Positions 1-5,675 of a DNA stretch of 43,596 bases are shown here, one piece after another; the first letter of the stretch is position 1; the number at the start of each line of letters is the position of its first letter. The position numbers and the translations under genes were made by a program. The notes beneath the pieces are model-generated. The model made no database searches. It was not told the origin of the DNA and saw nothing but the letters and a program-made list of their open reading frames with translations. Source of the stretch: an uncultured Candidatus Saccharibacteria bacterium (GTDB lineage: Bacteria; Patescibacteriota; Saccharimonadia; Saccharimonadales; Saccharimonadaceae); the NCBI GenBank assembly GCA_938042055.1, contig CALIRX010000019.1, positions 1-43,596 of the forward strand. The letters run 5' to 3'.

Positions 1-29
1 TTGACATTTTATACTATTAGTGATATAAA
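1..29 (+). promoter_or_regulatory. Sigma70-type promoter of the first small-ORF locus
   Basis: TTGACA (1-6), a 17-base spacer and TATAAA (24-29) make a near-consensus promoter pointing into the 233-601 gene. The spacer end (ATTAGTGA) resembles that of the promoter at 23972 (AATTAGTGA). The expected transcription start near 35 leaves an untranslated leader of about 200 nt, in contrast to the leaderless housekeeping genes nearby. The window begins at the -35 box, so upstream operators cannot be seen. Confidence 0.75.
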
Positions 30-44
30 TGAATGCAGCTTTCA

Positions 45-94
45 TTGACAAGTCGAGTAAATCCTTGTCCGAAAGCGCACCTTGACAAGTTGAG
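45..94 (+). repeat. 13-nt direct repeat competing for one complement in the leader
   Basis: TTGACAAGTCGAG (45-57) recurs as TTGACAAGTTGAG (82-94). Both copies contain GACAAG, and a single complement CTTGTC lies between them (64-69). The complement can therefore pair backward (47-52) or forward (84-89) but not both. Seen directly in the sequence; that it is used as a switch is inference. Confidence 0.55.
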
Positions 95-108
95 AGAGTT
101 TATAAACC

Positions 109-222
109 GAAGGTGAGATTTTGTGATATTTTAAGAAGTATCCCGAAACCTCATCTTCGATCGTTCGCCATCCGGGGCGTCGATCAGTGCTTCCAGCACG
201 GGCATTCACCCAGATGAGGAGA
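109..222 (+). promoter_or_regulatory. Structured leader: cloverleaf sequestering the RBS, with competing upstream helix
   Basis: Four helices fit together without clash. P1 is CCTCATCT 149-156 with AGATGAGG 212-219. P2 is 159-163/181-185 plus 166-169/176-179, with loop ATCCGG. P3 is GTGC 187-190 with GCAC 196-199. P4 is GGG 200-202 with CCC 209-211. The 3' strand of P1 overlaps the ribosome-binding site GAGGAG (216-221) of the gene starting at 233. The 5' strand of P1 can instead pair with GAAGGTGAG 109-117 (nine pairs to 150-158, one G-U), which would free the ribosome-binding site. This is the logic of a translational riboswitch or attenuator. I do not recognise a known aptamer class. Confidence 0.6.
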
Positions 223-232
223 GAGTATTATA

Positions 233-601
233 ATGCCTACATTCATTACCGATGAAGTCAAGGCCGCAAGAGAAGAATCCCTCAGGCAAGAAAAACAGCG
301 AGAAGATGACATGAGGAGAGCTCAAATCGAAGCTTTCCTTGAAGCCATCAAAGACATCTGTGAAGATGTCAAAGAAAGGGTTGTTGAAACCTACCTAAAC
401 GTAGGGGAGCCCCCTTTCTCAGTTAGGGTTATTTGTGACTTATTGACTACTGATGTAGTCAATAACAAACAATGCGCCAAGGCGCTACTAAGCGCGCTCC
501 AGGAAGCGGAAGAGAACACGTCTTCCGTCGAGTTTGAGAAGGTGTTTAGGCCCCAGTACGGCACTTCATACATCATCGTAGTCAACTTCTCCTGGGAGTA
601 G
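233..601 (+). CDS. Hypothetical 122-aa protein between a structured leader and a hammerhead ribozyme
   Basis: Function unknown. The ATG follows GAGGAGAG at a slightly long spacing. Residues 1-50 are highly charged and predicted mostly helical (Glu/Lys/Arg rich, possible coiled coil); residues 55-95 look like a small folded region, and the C-terminus is beta-prone with aromatic residues. There is no membrane segment or signal peptide, unlike the products of the other three small-ORF loci. Codon use is richer in G/C-ending codons than the flanking genes. It has its own promoter and a long leader, and it converges on rnhB-yraN. Its transcript would carry the hammerhead at 657-717. Real gene likely; role not inferable. 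Confidence 0.7.
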   Translation: MPTFITDEVKAAREESLRQEKQREDDMRRAQIEAFLEAIKDICEDVKERVVETYLNVGEPPFSVRVICDLLTTDVVNNKQCAKALLSALQEAEENTSSVEFEKVFRPQYGTSYIIVVNFSWE

Positions 602-611
602 ACTACGATCA

Positions 612-666
612 AGCGAACATGGCGAGTCTGCAGAGATTCGCAGCTCTCTCACTTGTCATGTTCGCT
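612..666 (+). promoter_or_regulatory. Helix competing with the hammerhead's stem III
   Basis: AGCGAACATG (612-621) pairs perfectly over ten bases with CATGTTCGCT (657-666). The same 3' strand (659-666) is needed for ribozyme stem III with 708-715. The segment AGCGAACA is thus present twice, before and after the ribozyme's 5' strand. The enclosed loop carries an eight-pair hairpin (622-629/634-641, one G-U, loop GCAG). The two folds are mutually exclusive, and the competing helix is transcribed first. Confidence 0.6.
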
Positions 667-717
667 CCATAGATGTGTGCCTATGCTGATGAGTCGGAAA
701 CGACGAAAGCGAACAAT
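657..717 (+). ncRNA. Hammerhead ribozyme, stem III open (type III)
   Basis: All elements of the hammerhead core are present in order. Stem III is TGTTCGCT 659-666 with AGCGAACA 708-715 (eight pairs). The cleavage-site nucleotide is C667, after U666, which fits the NUH rule. Stem I is CATAG 668-672 with CTATG 681-685, loop 673-680. The core CUGAUGA is 686-692. Stem II is GTCG 693-696 with CGAC 701-704, closed by a GAAA tetraloop. The core GAA is 705-707, followed by A15.1 (708) paired with U16.1 (666). Predicted cleavage falls between 667 and 668. The ribozyme lies in the 3' region of the 233-601 transcript and ends one base before the convergent rnhB-yraN stop codon. No U-run follows it, so self-cleavage may define the 3' end. 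Confidence 0.93.
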
Positions 718-1707
718 TTATTCCAACACCACACACTCTTCAACTACGGGCGGATTTCCATCAACAGAAATTGCCAACATTTGCATATCACAGCTTTCAT
801 ACTGCGCATTTTTGGCAATGAATATTTCAGCAGCAAAACGCATTTGTTGCTGTTTTTTATTTGTAATCGCCGCCAAGCCGTCGCCAAAATTGTCATTTTT
901 ACGATATTTGACCTCTGTAAAATATAAAACATTATCTTTTTTACTAACAATATCAATTTCACAATATCGCGTTCGCCAATTCCGTTCTATAATCTCATGA
1001 CCATCGCCCACCAACCAATCCGCCGCCGCTTGCTCACCTTTATCGCCAATTTGACGCGTCGTGTCTTTTTGCTGGTTTTTAAATTTTCCATCGTCAGACA
1101 CATTTTGCGAATTCGCCTCAACATTAGCATATTTAGCCAACGGCGCAAAACTCAGCCGATGTAGCGGAGTTACGCCCAGATTATCAATAGCCACTCGGTG
1201 CTTCACTACGCCATAACCAACGTGTGAAGAAAAATCATATCCCGGATAAATATCATCCTGCTCCGCCATAAATTTATCGCGAGCCACCTTAGCAATAATC
1301 GACGCCGCCGAAACGCTCGGAATCAGACCGTCGGCTTTCGCTATAATTGTTACGTACTTTTCTAGCGGTGTACCCGCCAAAAAATTAACCGTCCCATCGA
1401 TAATAATCTCATCAAACTTCGAGCCGCTTTTCTGACATTTCGCTTGAATTTCTTTTACTGCACGCCGCGTCGCCAGTTTAAGCGCCTCGCTCATCCCTAT
1501 TTCATCCAGCTCCTCAGCAGAAACCCAGCCCAACGCCCAAGCCGACGCTTGTTTGCGAATTTCCTCATCGAGCAATTCACGTCGTTTTTTGGTCAATTTT
1601 TTACTATCATCAAGCCCTTCAATTTCAGCGCCACCCAAAACCACCGCGCCAATCACCAACGGTCCAGCCCACGCGCCGCGCCCGACTTCATCAATTCCCA
1701 GAATCAC
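718..1707 (-). CDS. rnhB: Ribonuclease HII fused to a YraN/UPF0102 nuclease-like domain
   Basis: Residues 1-195 are RNase HII, which cleaves RNA in RNA-DNA hybrids and at misincorporated ribonucleotides. GIDEVGRG supplies Asp6 and Glu7, and further candidate acidic residues sit at Asp104 (IIIDG) and Asp126 (KADGLIP). Residues about 219-329 match the YraN/UPF0102 family, a restriction-endonuclease-like fold: GDKGEQAAADWL, then E-I-D near 250-252 and EVK at 265-267. In many bacteria rnhB and yraN are neighbours; here a linker of about 25 polar residues joins them in one frame. RNase HII alone is usually about 200 aa, YraN about 120. The start overlaps the end of the VanZ-like gene by 17 bases, suggesting co-transcription and coupled translation. 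Confidence 0.92.
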   Translation of the reverse strand: MILGIDEVGRGAWAGPLVIGAVVLGGAEIEGLDDSKKLTKKRRELLDEEIRKQASAWALGWVSAEELDEIGMSEALKLATRRAVKEIQAKCQKSGSKFDEIIIDGTVNFLAGTPLEKYVTIIAKADGLIPSVSAASIIAKVARDKFMAEQDDIYPGYDFSSHVGYGVVKHRVAIDNLGVTPLHRLSFAPLAKYANVEANSQNVSDDGKFKNQQKDTTRQIGDKGEQAAADWLVGDGHEIIERNWRTRYCEIDIVSKKDNVLYFTEVKYRKNDNFGDGLAAITNKKQQQMRFAAEIFIAKNAQYESCDMQMLAISVDGNPPVVEECVVLE

Positions 1708-2188
1708 CCGACAATTTTCCCTTTTTCGTCATAAAATCCGCAATCATCCAGCCAATCCAAATTGTTGCCGCGCCTAACGTATTCGCCAAAATATCCCAAT
1801 TCGTGTCGTCCAATTTTATGCTCGCCACGCCCACTTTGACCATAAATAATTCCGCCAATTCGTTAATGCAGCCCAACGCCGAAACTAAAGCGAAGATCGA
1901 AAACGCCATCACCAGCCAACGCGCCCGCCACTTCATCGACGAAACCAAATACGCCCAGAACAGCCCCGTAAATAGCCCACCACCCACAAAGTGCGTCGTA
2001 AAACTAGTGTCCTGCCCGTCAATTAACGGCGATGGCAAATACCAAGATATGAAAAACAACAAACACGCTACGTAAAGTAGCCAGCGATATTTTTTCTCAT
2101 TATCAAAGCCGTTTTTCTTCAAAACATAAGGAGTCGCCACAGTCAAAGTCGTCGGAACAAGGACGGATATATAATGAAATATTGCCAT
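1691..2188 (-). CDS. VanZ-like family membrane protein
   Basis: A 165-aa protein with about four hydrophobic segments (near residues 5-20, 36-52, 66-82, 92-112) and a last one near 137-152. The C-terminal signature E-x-x-E followed by D-x-L-A-N-T-x-G-A (WDILANTLGAATIW) fits the VanZ-like family, whose founding member gives low-level teicoplanin resistance; the role of most members is unknown. The ATG sits six bases after TATAAT read on the minus strand (2200-2195), so the message looks leaderless. The reading frame runs 17 bases into rnhB-yraN, so the two probably form an operon. Confidence 0.75.
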   Translation of the reverse strand: MAIFHYISVLVPTTLTVATPYVLKKNGFDNEKKYRWLLYVACLLFFISWYLPSPLIDGQDTSFTTHFVGGGLFTGLFWAYLVSSMKWRARWLVMAFSIFALVSALGCINELAELFMVKVGVASIKLDDTNWDILANTLGAATIWIGWMIADFMTKKGKLSGDSGN

Positions 2189-2194
2189 ATTGAG

Positions 2195-2200
2195 ATTATA
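2195..2200 (-). promoter_or_regulatory. -10 box, leaderless start of the VanZ-like/rnhB-yraN operon
   Basis: TATAAT on the minus strand, with exactly six bases to the ATG at 2188. Confidence 0.6.
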
Positions 2201-2204
2201 ACAT

Positions 2205-2238
2205 GAGAAAACCGCCTCAGATTAAGAGACGGTTTTTA
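2205..2238 (-). terminator. Intrinsic terminator of rplS
   Basis: On the minus strand AAACCGTCTC and GAGGCGGTTT form a ten-pair stem with one U-G pair (2235-2226 with 2218-2209), loop TTAATCT, followed by a short U-run. On the plus strand the same site would have a C-A mismatch, so the orientation fits rplS, which ends at 2258. Confidence 0.7.
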
Positions 2239-2257
2239 ATGATTAACCAATTGACAA

Positions 2258-2779
2258 TTACGCGTCTTTATGGCGAGCTGCAACTTCAGCAGCCTTAGCG
2301 TCAAGTTCAGCCTGAGCGGCATCTTTTTCAGCTTGTTTTGCAGCAGCAGCCTGAGCAGCTTCTTCCTTCAAGCGTTCAGCTTCCGCTTCTGCCTTAGCGT
2401 CATGAATGTCATTAACAGCAGCGCGATCGAAATTCTTAGCCGTCAAGCGAGCTGACTTACCGCTACGCTGGCGAAGGAAGCTCAAGAACTTGCGGCGAAC
2501 CTTAGCGCGACGAACAATCTCAATCTTCTCAATAAGTGGACTGTGTATCAAGAATGACTTTTCAACGCCAACGCCTGAAGCGATCTTTCGAACCGTAATG
2601 CGTGATGTGTGTGATTCTTTATTGTCGGTACGAATAACAACACCCTCGAACATCTGAATACGCTCTTTGTTGCCTTCCTTAATTTTCTGGTAAACGCGAA
2701 CTGTGTCACCACTGCGAGCATCGACAACTGCTTGCTTTTTTTGTGCTTGGTTGATTTTGTTGATTAACTCAAAACTCAT
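2258..2779 (-). CDS. rplS: Ribosomal protein bL19 with a long Ala/Lys/Glu-rich C-terminal tail
   Basis: Residues 1-113 match bL19 of the 50S subunit, which contacts 16S rRNA at the subunit interface: SGDTVRVYQKIKEGNKER, FEGVVI, RKIASGVGVEKSF, RRAKVRRKKF-like RRAKVRRKFLSFLR. The family is normally about 115 aa; this one is 173 aa. Residues about 118-173 form a low-complexity alanine-, glutamate- and lysine-rich tail predicted to be one long helix. The ATG is preceded by an AGGA-type ribosome-binding site and a leader of roughly 90 bases holding a short hairpin (CGCAG/CTGCG near 2816-2833). A good terminator follows, so rplS is probably transcribed alone. Confidence 0.92.
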   Translation of the reverse strand: MSFELINKINQAQKKQAVVDARSGDTVRVYQKIKEGNKERIQMFEGVVIRTDNKESHTSRITVRKIASGVGVEKSFLIHSPLIEKIEIVRRAKVRRKFLSFLRQRSGKSARLTAKNFDRAAVNDIHDAKAEAEAERLKEEAAQAAAAKQAEKDAAQAELDAKAAEVAARHKDA

Positions 2780-2930
2780 AATTTTTCCTATCTTCCGAAC
2801 TCGCTCCGACTGGCCACGCAGTTGTACCTCTGCGGCTCCACGTCAAGCAAGGCTCGAATATTTAACTCTCGTACAATTACATAAGATAATAACACAAATC
2901 TGAAGAAATATCAATTAAATAAAATTGGAG

Positions 2931-2936
2931 TATAAT
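2931..2936 (+). promoter_or_regulatory. -10 box, leaderless malic enzyme start
   Basis: TATAAT followed by six bases (ATAGTT) and the ATG at 2943. This decides the start against the in-frame TTG at 2925, which would lie upstream of the -10 box. Confidence 0.7.
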
Positions 2937-2942
2937 ATAGTT

Positions 2943-4076
2943 ATGGATTACAATAAATTAGCACTCGAACTACACGAAAAATACAAAGGTAAAATTACGA
3001 CTAGCCTCAGAGATAAAGAGGAGCTTAATCGCGACAAGCTTAGCGCTTATTACAGCCCTGGCGTCGGCGCAGTCAGCCAAGCAATTGCCGAAAATCCAGC
3101 CGATTTACCAAAGTACACTTGGACAAACAATCTAGTCGCCGTAATCTCAGACGGCTCAGCAATTTTGGGCTTAGGCAATTTGGGACCAAAAGCCGCCATG
3201 CCAGTCATGGAAGGAAAAGCTTTATTATTTAAGCATTTTGCCGATGTCGACGCAGTGCCAATTGTGTTAGACGTTCACGAGCCAGAAGAAATTATTGCCA
3301 CCGTTAAAGCCATTGCGCCAAGTTTCGGCGCCATCAACCTCGAAGACATTGCCGCACCAAAATGTTTTGAAATTGAAGAGCGATTGAAGGCAGAATTAGA
3401 TATTCCAGTCTTCCACGATGATCAACACGGCACAGCTGTCGTTGTATTAGCGGGCCTAATTAACGCCGCTAAATTGACAGGACGAAACCTGGCAGATTGC
3501 AAATTCGTGGTCATCGGCGCAGGCGCAGCTGGCACGGCAATCATCAAATTGTTAAATCTTTACGGAGCAAAAAACATCGTAGCGGTGGATAGTCGAGGAA
3601 TTGTCGGAAAATCACGCACAGACTTGAACGCTGAAAAAACCGCGCTATTGGAATACGTCGACGCATCACAATCTGGCTCAATTGAAGACGCCATCACCGA
3701 CGCAGACGTATTTATCGGCGTATCGCGCGCAGGACTTCTCACTCCAGAATTAGTCCAAAAAATGGCGAAAGATCCAATCGTATTCGCACTAGCAAATCCT
3801 ATTCCAGAAATTATGCCAGACGTCGCCAAAGAAGCCGGCGTCGCAATCATTGGCACGGGTCGCAGCGACTTTCCAAACCAGGTCAATAACTCCCTAGCCT
3901 TCCCTGGAATTTTCCGTGGCGCATTAGATCACGGAGTTAAGAAAATCACCGATCAGCACAAATTAGCGGCTGCCGAAGCACTAGCTAACTTGGTTGAAAA
4001 TCCAACCGTCGATAAAGTCGTCCCAACTGCGTTTGATGAGGGTGTCGTTGAAGCTGTCGCAAATGTCATTAGATAA
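2943..4076 (+). CDS. NAD(P)-dependent malic enzyme
   Basis: A 377-aa malic enzyme of the short bacterial type, converting malate to pyruvate and CO2 with reduction of NAD(P). Visible motifs are the substrate-region SPGVGAV near residue 40, the metal/malate loop with FHDDQHGTA near 155, and a Rossmann nucleotide-binding loop GAGAAGTA near 190. The malic N-domain and NAD-binding domain are both complete. In an organism with little or no TCA cycle it may feed pyruvate or reducing power from host-derived C4 acids; that is inference. The leaderless start at 2943 gives the canonical N-terminus. The stop is two bases from the end of the convergent 519-aa gene. Confidence 0.92.
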   Translation: MDYNKLALELHEKYKGKITTSLRDKEELNRDKLSAYYSPGVGAVSQAIAENPADLPKYTWTNNLVAVISDGSAILGLGNLGPKAAMPVMEGKALLFKHFADVDAVPIVLDVHEPEEIIATVKAIAPSFGAINLEDIAAPKCFEIEERLKAELDIPVFHDDQHGTAVVVLAGLINAAKLTGRNLADCKFVVIGAGAAGTAIIKLLNLYGAKNIVAVDSRGIVGKSRTDLNAEKTALLEYVDASQSGSIEDAITDADVFIGVSRAGLLTPELVQKMAKDPIVFALANPIPEIMPDVAKEAGVAIIGTGRSDFPNQVNNSLAFPGIFRGALDHGVKKITDQHKLAAAEALANLVENPTVDKVVPTAFDEGVVEAVANVIR

Positions 4077-4078
4077 AC

Positions 4079-5638
4079 CTAGGCACCAGCACCATACTTA
4101 GCCGCATCACGAGAGTCTCCATCTATAAACAGAGATACTAACGATTCCTGATTTTGTTTGTCGCAAGCTCCTAAGAATAAAACTACTTCAGTCACTCCAG
4201 CTTCCTGAAGAGATTTTTTAGTCTCATTTTCATCGGGCATATCTTCAACGCTGACTTTTGACACATAAACCCTCTTGGCGTTATGCGTTTGTTCTTTCCA
4301 GGCGTAAATTATAAACGGATAAAGCTCTTTTAATCTGTTACTTAAGCCAATTGGCAAACCGACAGACTTATCTTCTGAAGTTGCTACACATTTAGCAGCC
4401 ATAGTTAATTTGTCTTTAATAATAGGCAGAATGTCCCGCTTCTTCTCGTCGTTTTCGTATCCAGTCATTTTATGCTCGACCTTTTTAGCCTCTTCAGTGC
4501 GCGCGTCAATTACTGCGACCACAGTACCGTCACCACCACGCTCAACATGCAGTACATCTACAATAGAATCTTCTTTAAGCCACGGAAACGTCTCGCTATC
4601 AAGTATCACAGCATCTCCCGCCTTCAATCCAATCTCTACCGGCCGAGAGTCTTCTTCAGCTCTCGACTTCGGTTTGTTTGACCTTTTCTTCTTGGTGGCT
4701 TTCCTCAAAGATTCACCCGCAATTTCAGGCGCCATTTCATAGCTATTCAATTTCTCCGAAAGCACCCTCAGGGCGTTGTCTAAAACCCCACTCAGATGCT
4801 CTTTAGCCATAGATTCAGCAAGGCTACGAACCACTGGACTGTTTTCCTTAATTGCCGCTTCTTTATACTGCTTGGCTAGTTCCTCTTCGCTTGGCAATTT
4901 TATGGATTTTATAAACTCAAGAACACTGTTGGCAAATTTTAAATCACCCTCAGGATTAATACCATTACATTCCTCATCTTCAACCTCCTTAAGTTTCCGA
5001 CACTTAAAGTCTTCCAAGAAACTACTCAACTTCATCTTGCCATCATTACCTGGAATGTATTCAGGTCTAGTAATTGTAAAATCATCAGGTAAACCAAAAG
5101 CCCCATCCTTAGTAAGGCTATCAGTCACAGTCTCCCTTGCCTCTGCGATAAAGTCCATATATTCACTATCTGCAAGTTCAGGACTAATTATTTTATTAGC
5201 ATGCTGCCATCGTTTTACATCGGGAATCACATACTTTCCAGCTTGGCAAAATTCTGGAATATTCACTTTCGCCAGATTTTTGGGAAAAACTACACTAAGA
5301 TTTTCCCTTATAAATTTCTCGTATGTTCCATTAAATATACTTCTTAACGATTCTTTGATTTCCTCTATATCAAAATCTATCTCTATGCAATCTGGAAGCC
5401 TGTTATACCCCTCCTCAATTTGCTGAAACAACCCAAGAACCTTCTCGTAAGATTCTTGATATTCACCGCGCAACTCCTCACCTTCAACAAGAAACGGTAC
5501 ATGCTTAATAATAAACTCTACATGCTTAATAATAAACTCTACATAATCTATAATTTGACTTATGTAGTTTTTATTAAGATCTTCTGTATGAGATAGTTCA
5601 CCTTTAACAACATAACCATCCCGTTGTCTTTCGCTCAT
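4079..5638 (-). CDS. Hypothetical 519-aa protein
   Basis: Not recognised. The protein is acidic to neutral and soluble, with no membrane segment. Residues 1-130 are helix-rich, the middle (130-290) is mixed, and residues 312-335 form a basic linker (KKKRSNKPKSR). The last 200 residues look like a compact alpha/beta domain with a beta-rich stretch (GDAVILDSETFPWLKEDSIVDV). A seven-residue unit VEFIIKH is repeated in tandem near residues 33-46, mirrored by an exact 21-base DNA duplication. TAAAAT lies eight bases upstream of the ATG, so the message is nearly leaderless. It sits alone between the malic enzyme and the PilB/GspE gene; no context points to a role. Confidence 0.75.
   Translation of the reverse strand: MSERQRDGYVVKGELSHTEDLNKNYISQIIDYVEFIIKHVEFIIKHVPFLVEGEELRGEYQESYEKVLGLFQQIEEGYNRLPDCIEIDFDIEEIKESLRSIFNGTYEKFIRENLSVVFPKNLAKVNIPEFCQAGKYVIPDVKRWQHANKIISPELADSEYMDFIAEARETVTDSLTKDGAFGLPDDFTITRPEYIPGNDGKMKLSSFLEDFKCRKLKEVEDEECNGINPEGDLKFANSVLEFIKSIKLPSEEELAKQYKEAAIKENSPVVRSLAESMAKEHLSGVLDNALRVLSEKLNSYEMAPEIAGESLRKATKKKRSNKPKSRAEEDSRPVEIGLKAGDAVILDSETFPWLKEDSIVDVLHVERGGDGTVVAVIDARTEEAKKVEHKMTGYENDEKKRDILPIIKDKLTMAAKCVATSEDKSVGLPIGLSNRLKELYPFIIYAWKEQTHNAKRVYVSKVSVEDMPDENETKKSLQEAGVTEVVLFLGACDKQNQESLVSLFIDGDSRDAAKYGAGA
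5499..5540. repeat. Exact 21-bp tandem duplication inside the 519-aa gene
   Basis: The unit beginning ACATGCTTAATAATAAACTC is present at 5499-5519 and 5520-5540 without a mismatch, in frame. It adds seven residues to the protein. Perfect identity suggests a recent slippage event. Confidence 0.9.
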
Positions 5639-5675
5639 AAACTAATATTTTATCAGTTTATGGATATAAAGTCAA

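Noticed and set aside
149..219. Cloverleaf as a tRNA or tRNA-like gene
   Set aside because: Arm sizes, loop sequences (no T-loop TTCGA, no 7-base anticodon loop) and the missing discriminator/CCA context do not fit tRNA on either strand.
653..1000. Plus-strand open frames over the rnhB-yraN gene
   Set aside because: They are shadows of the conserved minus-strand gene and have no protein-like motif; the first part is the hammerhead.
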